A DNA stretch of 64,000 nucleotides from Trinickia dinghuensis (lineage in GTDB: Bacteria > Pseudomonadota > Gammaproteobacteria > Burkholderiales > Burkholderiaceae), in the NCBI RefSeq assembly GCF_003367175.1, contig NZ_QRGA01000006.1, positions 124,001 through 188,000 on the forward strand, read 5' to 3'. Below, piece after piece: positions 18,367 through 26,033 of the stretch. The position numbers were made by a program, and so were the translations under genes. The notes under the pieces were generated by a model that ran no database searches, had not been told where the DNA came from, and saw nothing but the letters and a program-made list of their open reading frames with translations. Positions within the stretch are counted from its first letter, which is position 1. Each line of letters starts with the position of its first letter.

Positions 18367-18606
18367 ATGACAACGCAAACGAACATCCATTCGGTCATCG
18401 GCATGCTTCACGCGCAAGAACTGCTGACGCTCTCGGTTATCCGCGCGCTACCGCCCGACATGCGAGGCAGAATCGCCGACGAATTGAAAGCGCACGCGGA
18501 ACTCGCGACGCAGCCGCAGCCGAGCGTGTCGGGCGAACGCGACACGCTCGAGGCGTTCCGTACTCATGTGAAGCGGCTGTCGATCCTGCTGACGTCGATG
18601 TCCTAG
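18367..18606 (+). CDS. Small hypothetical protein (79 aa)
   Basis: A short, mainly helical protein (MTTQTNIHSVIGMLHAQELLTLSVIRALP...). The ATG at 18367 has GGAG seven bases upstream. It has no signal peptide or membrane segment. It lies divergent from glgP and convergent with the LysM/LytM lipoprotein gene. I do not recognise a family. Composition and the ribosome site support a real gene. Confidence 0.6.
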   Translation: MTTQTNIHSVIGMLHAQELLTLSVIRALPPDMRGRIADELKAHAELATQPQPSVSGERDTLEAFRTHVKRLSILLTSMS

Positions 18607-18655
18607 GTGCCCGGCAAGGTCCCCAGCACAACCGGTGCCAGGCAGGCGGATACGA

Positions 18656-19366
18656 TCAGCGCGGCAGGTAGGCGAGGGGATCGACGGGCTTGCCGGCCCG
18701 GCGGATTTCGAACTCGACGGTGCCTCGCCCGGAAGAGTCGGCCCCCATCTGCGCGATGGGCTGGCCCTTCTTGACGGTGTCGCCTTCCTTCACGAGGACA
18801 TCGCCGTTCACGGCATAGCCGGTCACGACATCGCCGCCATGTTTGACGACGACGAGCGATTTGTACTGATCCACGCCGGTGCCGACGTAGATCACGCTGC
18901 CGTCGGCCGACGCTTTGACGGCTTCCTCGGGGCGCCCGAGGATCACGATGCCTTTGACGTTGTTGCTGCCCGCATCGGTCACCCGCGTAACTTGCCCGTA
19001 CGCCGGCCAGGCCGGCCGAACGACGAGCCCTTCGTTCGAAGCGGGATTCACCCCCGGCTGAGGCGCGACGCGCAGGATTTGCCCCGGCGTCAGCATCGCC
19101 GTGCGCGGCAGGTTGTTCCATGCGGCTAGGTCGTCCACGCGCTGGCCGAACGCGGCCGCGATACCGGGCAGCGTATCGCCGGGGTTGACGCGATAGAAAC
19201 CGGCCGGCACGCGCGCCGGCTGGGAAGATTGGGATTGCGATTCGAACGGCGATTGGCCCATCCAACCGCCCGTCGCGCAGCCTCCCAGAAACATCGCGCC
19301 GGACAATGCCAACGCCGTCCGCGCCCACGCGCGGCGCTGTCGTGCAGGAATGCGTACCGTCTTCAC
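18656..19366 (-). CDS. LysM + degenerate LytM/M23 lipoprotein (NlpD-like)
   Basis: A 236-aa envelope protein. The GTG start at 19366 has GAGGG six bases upstream. An N-terminal signal ends in a lipobox (LALSGAMFLGGC, Cys near 33), so it is probably an outer- or inner-membrane lipoprotein. A LysM domain follows (FYRVNPGDTLPGIAAAFGQ...LTPGQILRV, residues 60-105), then an M23/LytM fold (residues 135-236). The usual catalytic histidines are not seen: the YxH position reads TGYAVNGD, and no HxGxD zinc site is present. This is the pattern of NlpD/EnvC-like amidase activators, which control daughter-cell separation without cutting peptidoglycan themselves. That role is inferred. Confidence 0.82.
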   Translation of the reverse strand: MKTVRIPARQRRAWARTALALSGAMFLGGCATGGWMGQSPFESQSQSSQPARVPAGFYRVNPGDTLPGIAAAFGQRVDDLAAWNNLPRTAMLTPGQILRVAPQPGVNPASNEGLVVRPAWPAYGQVTRVTDAGSNNVKGIVILGRPEEAVKASADGSVIYVGTGVDQYKSLVVVKHGGDVVTGYAVNGDVLVKEGDTVKKGQPIAQMGADSSGRGTVEFEIRRAGKPVDPLAYLPR

Positions 19367-19456
19367 CCTCGGCCCTCGATCGATGCGATGCTGCTTTCCG
19401 AACCCGATTCGACGGCAGCCTGACAAACGGCTTGCGCGACGAGACGGGCGCCTATC

Positions 19457-19477
19457 GTTCTTCGTTCTTCATTCTTC
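19457..19477. repeat. 7-bp tandem repeat, 3 copies
   Basis: gttcttc, gttcttc and attcttc run in tandem, about 90 bp upstream of the start of the minus-strand lipoprotein gene. Confidence 0.6.
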
Positions 19478-19515
19478 ACGATCGTACTAGCCGAGCATCG
19501 TACACGACACGCGAG

Positions 19516-19561
19516 GCCAAAAACGAAACCGGCTCGCGCCCCCTTGCGGGGGCCGCGAGCC
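19516..19561 (-). terminator. Rho-independent terminator of the DUF4148 gene
   Basis: Read on the minus strand, a GC-rich stem (GGCTCGCG paired with CGCGAGCC, then CCCCC with GGGGG, loop ttgc; 19531-19561) is followed by GGTTTCGTTTTTGG. Confidence 0.7.
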
Positions 19562-19672
19562 AGTGAGTGCCGCTAACCGATCGCTACGGTGTGACCCGCA
19601 GGGTGCGATCGCGTTCCGTCGACGGTGCTGATCCGATGCTGATCCGAGCCCTATCCAGTGCTTGTCGGGCCC

Positions 19673-19996
19673 TTAGCGGCCGAAAAACAACGACGGGGTG
19701 CCGCTGTCGTCCGCCGCGTGCGCCCGCTCCATCTGGATCGGCGCGCCGGCCTGCGACGTACCCGCCGCGACACCGCCGTAGGCTTGCTGCGAGTTCACGC
19801 GCTGCTCGGCCGCTTGGATGTCGTCCGGATAGTACGGGCTCTTTGCAGCGGGGTTGTAACCCGCTTGTTCGACATTGATCAGGTCTTGACGCACTTGAGC
19901 GCGCGTGACGGGACCGTTGTCGGTCGATTGAGCGAACGAGGCCAGCGGAATCGACAAAGCGGAAGCCGCAACCATTGCATACACGAGTGACTTCAT
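19673..19996 (-). CDS. DUF4148 domain-containing periplasmic protein
   Basis: A 107-aa secreted protein with a signal peptide (MKSLVYAMVAASALSIPLASFAQ). The mature part has the DUF4148 pattern of Burkholderiales: VTRAQVRQDLINVEQAGYNPA...YYPDDIQAAEQRV. These proteins occur in many copies per genome; their function is not known. ATG at 19996 has GGAGG seven bases upstream. It is a single-gene unit with its own terminator, and an AT-rich promoter region lies upstream (20040-20110). Confidence 0.85.
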   Translation of the reverse strand: MKSLVYAMVAASALSIPLASFAQSTDNGPVTRAQVRQDLINVEQAGYNPAAKSPYYPDDIQAAEQRVNSQQAYGGVAAGTSQAGAPIQMERAHAADDSGTPSLFFGR

Positions 19997-20156
19997 GATC
20001 AACCTCCGAAACTGTGATTCGCCGCATGCGGGAGTGCCGCAGCGATTAATCACAGTTTATTCGGCCGAACATCTAGGGAAAACCACTAATTTGACGAAAT
20101 AGAATTTCTAAAGAAGCAACAGTTCCAACCATGGCCACCGCGTTTCATGTGCAAAA

Positions 20157-21566
20157 CTAAGCCCACGTCGCGTGGAAGCTACCCTCGCGGTCGATACGCT
20201 CGAACGTGTGCGCGCCGAAGAAGTCCCGCTGCGCCTGCACGAGGTTCGCCGGCAGCCGCTCGGAGCGGTAGGCGTCGAAATAGGCGATCGCCGAGGCGAA
20301 CGTCGGAACGGGCACGCCGGCCGTGACGGCGGCCACGACGATCTCGCGCAACGCAGCCTGATAGTGCTCCGAAATCTCGCGGAAATACGGGTCGAGCAGC
20401 AGGTTGGCGAGCGCCGGATCGTGCGTGTAAGCGTCGGTGATCTTCTGCAGGAATCGCGCCCGGATGATGCAGCCTGCCCGGAAAATCTTGGCGATACCGC
20501 CGAAGTCGAGGCTCCATTTGTACTCTTCGGAAGCCGCGCGCAATTGCGCGAAGCCTTGGGCATAGGAGATCACCTTGCTCAAGTACAGTGCGCGGCGCAC
20601 GGCTTCGATGAAGGCCGCGCGATCGCCCGAGAACGGTCTGGCTTGCGGCCCTGAGAGCACTTTGCTCGCGGCGACGCGCTGCGTTTTCAGCGACGACAGC
20701 ACGCGCGCGAAAACCGATTCGGTGATGAGCGGCAGCGGCACGCCGAGATCGAGCGCGTTCTGGCTCGTCCACTTGCCCGTCCCCTTTTGCGCCGCGCGGT
20801 CGAGGATGACGTCGACGAGGTCCTTGCCCGTTTCCTCGTCGCGCTTGGCGAAGATCTTGGCCGTGATATCGATGAGGTAGCTATCGAGTTCGCCCTCGTT
20901 CCATTCCGTGTAGACCTTCCCCAGCTCCGCATTGGTCAGCCCCGCGACCTGCTTGAGCACGGCATAGCTTTCGGCGATCAATTGCATGTCGCCATATTCG
21001 ATGCCGTTGTGCACCATCTTCACGAAGTGACCGGCGCCGTCGGGGCCGATATAGGCCACGCAGGGCTCTCCATCCGGCGCCTTCGCCGCGATCTGCGTCA
21101 AGATCGGCGCGACGAGATCGTAGGCATCGCGCGGGCCACCCGGCATGATCGCGGGCCCTTTGAGCGCGCCCTCCTCGCCGCCCGACACGCCCGTGCCGAT
21201 GAAGTGCAGCCCCGCCTGCGCGAGTTCCTGGTTGCGGCGGATCGTATCGGTGAAATGCGTATTGCCGCCGTCGATGAGCACGTCGCCCTTGTCGAGCAGC
21301 GGCTTGAGCGCCGCGATCGTCGCATCCGTCGGCCCACCGGCCTTGACCATCAGCAAAATGCGCCGCGGCTTTTCGAGCGAATCGACGAACTGTTCGAGCG
21401 ACGCGGCCGGCACGAGCTTGCGATCGGGAAATTGGGCGACGAATTCGTCCGTCTTCTCGCGGGTGCGGTTGTAGACCGCGACCGTATAGCCGCGGCTTTC
21501 GATGTTGAGCGCGAGGTTGCGGCCCATTACCGCAAGTCCGACGACGCCGATGGCTGGTTTGCCCAT
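20157..21566 (-). CDS. gnd: 6-phosphogluconate dehydrogenase, decarboxylating
   Basis: Converts 6-phosphogluconate to ribulose 5-phosphate, CO2 and NADPH in the oxidative pentose phosphate pathway. The 469-aa length equals the long dimeric form (E. coli Gnd 468). Visible motifs: [15 protein letters not shown] for the dinucleotide, [43 protein letters not shown] with the catalytic Lys and the Asn, and the C-terminal [13 protein letters not shown] at 21566 fits the family start [10 protein letters not shown]. It follows the sirtuin gene by 72 bp on the same strand. Confidence 0.95.
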   Translation of the reverse strand: MGKPAIGVVGLAVMGRNLALNIESRGYTVAVYNRTREKTDEFVAQFPDRKLVPAASLEQFVDSLEKPRRILLMVKAGGPTDATIAALKPLLDKGDVLIDGGNTHFTDTIRRNQELAQAGLHFIGTGVSGGEEGALKGPAIMPGGPRDAYDLVAPILTQIAAKAPDGEPCVAYIGPDGAGHFVKMVHNGIEYGDMQLIAESYAVLKQVAGLTNAELGKVYTEWNEGELDSYLIDITAKIFAKRDEETGKDLVDVILDRAAQKGTGKWTSQNALDLGVPLPLITESVFARVLSSLKTQRVAASKVLSGPQARPFSGDRAAFIEAVRRALYLSKVISYAQGFAQLRAASEEYKWSLDFGGIAKIFRAGCIIRARFLQKITDAYTHDPALANLLLDPYFREISEHYQAALREIVVAAVTAGVPVPTFASAIAYFDAYRSERLPANLVQAQRDFFGAHTFERIDREGSFHATWA

Positions 21567-21638
21567 TTGTCGAATTCTCCAAGAGAAGAGGCCGACGTGC
21601 CGGCGGATCGCGCCGCGCACGTCACGACGGAACGACCG

Positions 21639-22568
21639 TCAACGATAAGAAACAGAGGAAACAGAAGAAACCGAAGGCGCGACGCGCGCGGCCAACGCGG
21701 CCAACGCCTCGCCGCACGGCGCCTGCACCTTCAGCGAGAACAGCGCGTCGGCCCGTGTTACCCCGATATTGATCGCGGCAATCGGCGTGCCAGCCTTCGC
21801 TGCCCACATGCAAAAGCGATAGCCTGAAAAAACCATCAGCGACGAACCGACCACGAGCATCGCATCGGCAGCCTCGAGCGCAACGCCTGCCGCCTCGACT
21901 CGCTCGCGCGGCACGTTCTCGCCGAAAAACACCACGTCGGGCTTGAGCATGCCGCCGCAGTGCGAACAGGTCGGCACGCGAAAGACGTCGAGCCCATCCC
22001 ATTCGAGGTGTGCGTCGCCGTCGGCGGAAACCGCGGCGCTCGCATCGGCGAGGGAGGGATTATCGCGCAACAGCAGCGTTTGGATCTCGGCGCGCGCATG
22101 GCGCGTCCCGCAGCCTAGGCAGACCACGTCGTCGATGCTGCCGTGCAGTTCGACAACGTCGAGACTGCCCGCGCGCTGATGAAGCCCGTCGACGTTCTGT
22201 GTCACGAGACGGCCGATACGGCCCGCGGCGCCTAGCTGCGCCAGCGCGCAGTGGGCCGCGTTCGGCCGCGCCTTGGCGAGCATCGGCCAGCCGACCATGC
22301 TGCGGGCCCAATACCGGCGCCGCGCATGCTCGGAATCGCGAAAGGCCTGCCATTGAATCGGTTGCGCGCGCATCCAATCGCCGTTCAGATCGCGGTAGCC
22401 GGGGATGCCCGACGCGACGCTGACGCCCGCGCCCGTCAAGACGAACAGCCGCTTGTGCGATGCGGCGAACTCGCTCAGGGCGTCGATGGCCGCGGCGCTG
22501 GAAGCCGGCTCATGAAACGAAGGCTCGGGTAGTCGAATCGAAGCGGACGAAGCAGACGATTCGGTCAT
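21639..22568 (-). CDS. NAD-dependent protein deacylase, SIR2 family (SIRT4-like, class II)
   Basis: A 309-aa sirtuin. NAD-binding and catalytic motifs are complete: LTGAGVSVASGIPGYRD (near residue 44), TQNVDGLHQRAG with the following ELHGS containing the catalytic His, and VVGSSLMVFSGYR. Two CxxC pairs (CLGC and CSHC) form the zinc site. The extended insert and FFGENVPRERV resemble the class II/SIRT4-like group. It uses NAD+ to remove acyl groups from lysines, possibly on metabolic enzymes. The C-terminal tail (VSSVSSVSYR) is encoded by a 9-bp tandem repeat, so it is probably not conserved. It lies upstream of gnd on the same strand. Confidence 0.92.
   Translation of the reverse strand: MTESSASSASIRLPEPSFHEPASSAAAIDALSEFAASHKRLFVLTGAGVSVASGIPGYRDLNGDWMRAQPIQWQAFRDSEHARRRYWARSMVGWPMLAKARPNAAHCALAQLGAAGRIGRLVTQNVDGLHQRAGSLDVVELHGSIDDVVCLGCGTRHARAEIQTLLLRDNPSLADASAAVSADGDAHLEWDGLDVFRVPTCSHCGGMLKPDVVFFGENVPRERVEAAGVALEAADAMLVVGSSLMVFSGYRFCMWAAKAGTPIAAINIGVTRADALFSLKVQAPCGEALAALAARVAPSVSSVSSVSYR
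21649..21675. repeat. 9-bp tandem repeat, 3 copies, inside the sirtuin 3' end
   Basis: gaaacagag, gaaacagaa and gaaaccgaa in tandem. Because the unit is a multiple of three it adds Val/Ser triplets to the sirtuin tail without a frameshift. Confidence 0.65.
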
Positions 22569-22611
22569 GATGAGCGGCGGCTCCTTTGACGATACATCGA
22601 CGACGATAACA

Positions 22612-22632
22612 CTGACACGCTACTGACACGCG
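22612..22632. repeat. 11-bp tandem repeat, 2 copies, upstream of the sirtuin gene
   Basis: actgacacgct followed by actgacacgc(g), 44-64 bp upstream of the sirtuin ATG, in the 169-bp gap to the LysR gene. Confidence 0.5.
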
Positions 22633-22737
22633 GACGGCAACGTCGCGCATTCTACGCCGATCGACGCCGATGCGCCGGCATGCGGGCCGGAGCGGGCGCT
22701 CGGAAGAGCCTCCGATCTTTACAACTTGGCTGCAAGC

Positions 22738-23640
22738 TCAAAGTTTCTCCCCGGCCAGCCGAGCCGCCAGAAAATCGATCAGCAGGCGCGTGCGCGCCGG
22801 CATCTTGCGCGTACGCGGCCATAACGCGAACAAAGGAAGCGGCGACGGCTCGTACTCGGGCAGCACGACGCTCACGTGGCCCGCGTCGAGCGCGTCGCGG
22901 ATCTGCCAGAATGCGGCGAGCCCGACTCCAAGCCCGCCCAGCACCGCCCCATTGACGGCGGCGACTTGATCGCTCTCGAAGCGGCCCCCCACGGCGACCG
23001 ACACCTCGGCCCCGGTGCGCGCCTTGAAATTCCAACGATAGGGATTTTGCATCCCCGTTCGCACGACGCACGCATGCGAGGCGAGATCCTCGGGCGTGCG
23101 CGGGTGTCCATGCGCGGCGAGGTAGGACGCGGACGCGAACGCCACGCGCCGCACATCGGCAAGCTTACGTGCCACTAAACGAGAGTCCGGCGTCGCTCCG
23201 ATGCGCACCGTGACGTCCGCGCCGCTCGTCGCCGGATCGTTGAACTCGTCGGAGAGCGTCACGGCGGCGCTCAGATCCGGATGGCGCTGCAGGAACTCCG
23301 AGACGAGCGGCACGACGAAGCGCGGCCCGAACAGCGTCGGCGCGTTCACGCGCAGCCGTCCCGTCAAGCGTCTGGCGTCCTCCGCGAGTTCCGTCTGGGC
23401 AATCTCGAGATCGGCGAGTATCGCCTTCACCCGCTTATAGAACCGCTCTCCGGCGTCGCTCAACCGAGACGTGCGCGTGGTGCGCACGACGAGCGTCGCG
23501 CCCATCTCGCTCTCGAGCGTCTGCAACCCCCGGCTCACGGCCTGCAGCGATCGACCGAGCCGCCGCGCCGCGCCCGTAAGGCTTCTCTCCTCCGCGATCG
23601 CAACGAACGTCTCCAGTTCGAGCAGCGACTGCATCGTCAT
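22738..23640 (-). CDS. LysR-family transcriptional regulator
   Basis: A 300-aa LTTR. The winged HTH is in residues 1-60 (LLELETFVAIAEERSLTGAARRLGRSLQAVSRGLQTLE), followed by a two-lobed effector domain (VRIGATPDSRLVARKLADVRR, AVLGGLGVGLAAFWQIRDALDAG). The C-terminal pattern belongs to the CrgA-like/AaeR-like group. It is divergent from an MFS transporter and hydrolase pair, so it most probably controls them and itself through the 163-bp gap. The inducer is unknown. Confidence 0.9.
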   Translation of the reverse strand: MTMQSLLELETFVAIAEERSLTGAARRLGRSLQAVSRGLQTLESEMGATLVVRTTRTSRLSDAGERFYKRVKAILADLEIAQTELAEDARRLTGRLRVNAPTLFGPRFVVPLVSEFLQRHPDLSAAVTLSDEFNDPATSGADVTVRIGATPDSRLVARKLADVRRVAFASASYLAAHGHPRTPEDLASHACVVRTGMQNPYRWNFKARTGAEVSVAVGGRFESDQVAAVNGAVLGGLGVGLAAFWQIRDALDAGHVSVVLPEYEPSPLPLFALWPRTRKMPARTRLLIDFLAARLAGEKL

Positions 23641-23767
23641 TCTCCCGATTTTGTGGATTATGTCTCTACCTTATCGCCGATTACGACGGCGAATCGAGAG
23701 AGTAGCATCGATCGGGCTCTCGATATGAACGTCGCAGAACGTACCAAGATAATTCGGACGCACCAAG

Positions 23768-23781
23768 AAGTATTCGTACTT
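23768..23781. promoter_or_regulatory. Inverted repeat in the LysR/MFS divergent gap
   Basis: AAGTA-ttcg-TACTT is a perfect 5-4-5 inverted repeat ending 22 bp before the MFS start, in an AT-rich patch. It may be part of the LysR or promoter region; a hairpin is equally possible. Confidence 0.3.
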
Positions 23782-23803
23782 AACTAAAAAACGAGGTGTT
23801 CTC

Positions 23804-25042
23804 ATGGACCTGTGCCCGCAAACCGCAACGTCGCCCCCCTCGCCTGCTTCGGCTCCGGCGTCGAGCAGCAAGGGCGTTCCCATCTTGCTGTTCGCCACGC
23901 TGGTCGGCGTGACGGTGCTGCCGCTGTACGCATCGCAAGTGATGCTCGGCGCGCTCGATGCCTCGCTGCACCTGCGCGCGTGGACCACGCTCGTCACCGC
24001 GCTCACGATGTTCGGCTATGCCGTGGGACTCGTCGCGCTCGTTCCGCTCGTCGATCGGCTGCCGAATCGTCCGCTCATCGGCGCGACGCTCGCGGCACAA
24101 GCGGTTTGTCTCGCCGCTGCCGCGCTTGCGCCAACGCCTATCGTGTTCCTCGCGGCATCGTTCGCGATCGGTGTCACGGCCAGCGCGATCCAAATGCTCG
24201 TGCCCGCCGCCGCCTCGCTGGTACCGCCGCAAGCGCGTGGCGCGGTGGTCGGCAACGTCATGAGCGGACTCATGCTCGGCATTCTGCTGTCACGCCCCCT
24301 TGCCAGCATCGCGACGCGCGCGCTCGGATGGCGCGGCTTCTTCTTCGCCGACGCCGCTCTGCTCGCCGTCGTCGCGTTGTGCGCGGTGCCCCGCCTGCCT
24401 CCGCTCCTGCCCATCGGCAAGCCGTCCTATCGGTCGCTGATCGCCTCGCTCGGACATCTGGTCGTGTCCATCGATACCTTGCGCCGGCATGCACTTTATC
24501 AAGGACTCCTAATGATTGGCTTCAACACGTTCTGGACGAGCGTTGCCGTGGTGCTCTCGCGTGCGCCGTTCCATTGCAGCGCGACGCAAATCGCCGTGTT
24601 CGCGCTTGCCGGCGCGGGCGGTGCCGTGGCCGCGCCAATCGCCGGACGGGCGGCCGATCGCGGCCATGCGCGGCGAGCCAAGCAGACGGCACACGTCATC
24701 GCGATTGTCGCCATCGTCACGGCCGCTTGGGCGCTGACCGCGCCGATACCGCACACGCTTGCAATCGCGATCGCCGCTGCCGCGGCCTTTCTGCTCGATG
24801 CCGGCGTCATCGCGGATCAGGCACTGGGACGCCGCGCGATCAACTTGCTCGCGCCCGAATCGCGCGGACGCGTCAACGGTCTTTTTACTGGGCTATTCTT
24901 CGTCGGTGGCGCAATCGGTGCCGCGTTGTCCGGTCCGACGCTTGCTTCGATCGGATGGCTCGGCGTGAGTAGTGTCACACTCATGGCATTCGCTGCCGCC
25001 GCACTGATTCATATGACGCATCGAGATCGCACGCCGTCCTGA
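23804..25042 (+). CDS. MFS transporter (YnfM-like)
   Basis: A 412-aa, 12-TM major facilitator of the drug/metabolite antiporter type. The N-terminal tail is Ser/Pro/Ala-rich. TM1 starts near residue 25 (ILLFATLVGVTVLPLYASQVMLG), and the loop 2-3 motif is degenerate (VPLVDRLPNRPLIG). The second half contains a similar GRAADRGHARR loop. GAGGTG lies five bases before ATG 23804. It precedes the alpha/beta hydrolase by 28 bp, so the two are likely an operon controlled by the divergent LysR. It could import the hydrolase substrate or export a product. Confidence 0.88.
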   Translation: MDLCPQTATSPPSPASAPASSSKGVPILLFATLVGVTVLPLYASQVMLGALDASLHLRAWTTLVTALTMFGYAVGLVALVPLVDRLPNRPLIGATLAAQAVCLAAAALAPTPIVFLAASFAIGVTASAIQMLVPAAASLVPPQARGAVVGNVMSGLMLGILLSRPLASIATRALGWRGFFFADAALLAVVALCAVPRLPPLLPIGKPSYRSLIASLGHLVVSIDTLRRHALYQGLLMIGFNTFWTSVAVVLSRAPFHCSATQIAVFALAGAGGAVAAPIAGRAADRGHARRAKQTAHVIAIVAIVTAAWALTAPIPHTLAIAIAAAAAFLLDAGVIADQALGRRAINLLAPESRGRVNGLFTGLFFVGGAIGAALSGPTLASIGWLGVSSVTLMAFAAAALIHMTHRDRTPS

Positions 25043-25070
25043 CTCACGCATACCTGCCTAGGAGAATCAA

Positions 25071-25955
25071 ATGAATTGGACCCGCGCAAACATCCGATAT
25101 AAGACCGTCACCGTCGACGGACTGGACATCTTTTACCGCGAGGCCGGCCCGCGGGATGCCCCGGTGCTTTTGCTGCTGCATGGCTTTCCGTCATCGTCGC
25201 GAATGTATGAAACCCTGCTGGCGCCGCTTGCCGACCGCTATCGCCTCATTGCACCCGACTACCCAGGCTTCGGCCTAAGCACCTCCTTGCCGCCGACGGA
25301 ATTCGTCTACACGTTCGATCGGCTCGCTCAAGTCATGACTGCATTCGTCAATCGGCTCGAACTCGATCGCTTTGCGTTGTTCGTACAAGATTACGGCGGC
25401 CCTGTCGGATTCCGGATGGCGCAAGCCCAACCCGAGCGCATTCGCGGAATCGTCGTGCAAAACGCGGTGGCGCACGAAGAAGGGCTCGGGCCGCTGTGGG
25501 ATACACGCAAGGCGTTCTGGGCCGATCGGCCCCGGCACGAAGCCGCATTGCGGGCGAATCTGCTTTCGTTCGATGCGACGCGGCTGCGGCACGTCGGCCG
25601 TACGCCGCACCCCGAGCGATACGACCCGGACGCATGGCACGACGAGTTCGCGTTCCTGTCGAGCCCCGGACAAATCGACATTCAGACCGAACTTTTTTAC
25701 GACTATCGAACGAACGTCGAAAACTACCCGCGGTGGCAGCAATATATGCGCGAGCATCGGCCGCCGATGCTCGTCGTATGGGGCAAGCACGATCCGTCGT
25801 TCATGGTCGAAGGCGCCCACGCATATCTGCGTGACGTACCCGAAGCGCAAGTTCACCTGCTAGAGGCGGGGCACTTTGCGCTCGATGAGGCCTGCGATGA
25901 AGTGGCCTCGCTCACGCGCGGCTTCATGGCATCGCTGGAGGGCGACGGCGCGTAG
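25071..25955 (+). CDS. Alpha/beta hydrolase with Asp nucleophile (haloalkane dehalogenase/epoxide hydrolase type)
   Basis: A 294-aa hydrolase. HGFPSSSRMYE is the oxyanion HG segment, and the nucleophile elbow reads FVQDYGGPVGFRMA (near residue 107) with aspartate in place of serine. VVWGKHDPSFM gives a second acid, and LEAGHFALDE (near 272) gives the catalytic His. An Asp nucleophile is the mark of haloalkane dehalogenases and epoxide hydrolases. The Trp beside the nucleophile typical of dehalogenases (DW) is Tyr here, so epoxide hydrolase-like or another activity is possible. AGGAGAATCAA lies before ATG 25071. It is in an operon with the MFS gene. Confidence 0.85.
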   Translation: MNWTRANIRYKTVTVDGLDIFYREAGPRDAPVLLLLHGFPSSSRMYETLLAPLADRYRLIAPDYPGFGLSTSLPPTEFVYTFDRLAQVMTAFVNRLELDRFALFVQDYGGPVGFRMAQAQPERIRGIVVQNAVAHEEGLGPLWDTRKAFWADRPRHEAALRANLLSFDATRLRHVGRTPHPERYDPDAWHDEFAFLSSPGQIDIQTELFYDYRTNVENYPRWQQYMREHRPPMLVVWGKHDPSFMVEGAHAYLRDVPEAQVHLLEAGHFALDEACDEVASLTRGFMASLEGDGA

Positions 25956-25988
25956 TGTTTTGTTTTGCGGTTTTGCGCAGCGAAGTTC

Positions 25989-26016
25989 GTGCAAGCGAGG
26001 CGCCGCCCGCTTGCAC
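25989..26016. terminator. Hairpin between convergent genes
   Basis: GTGCAAGCG and CGCTTGCAC form a 9-bp perfect stem with a 10-nt GC-rich loop between the convergent hydrolase and M24 genes. No T-run follows on either strand, so termination would have to be factor-assisted. Confidence 0.4.
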
Positions 26017-26033
26017 CAGCGATATTCAGCGCA

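Larger units (their letters stand above)
19367..19672. other. 306-bp gap between lipoprotein and DUF4148 genes
   Basis: Contains a 7-bp tandem repeat, gttcttc x2 plus attcttc (19457-19477), close upstream of the lipoprotein gene, and the terminator of the DUF4148 gene (19516-19561). Otherwise no gene is supported. Confidence 0.5.
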
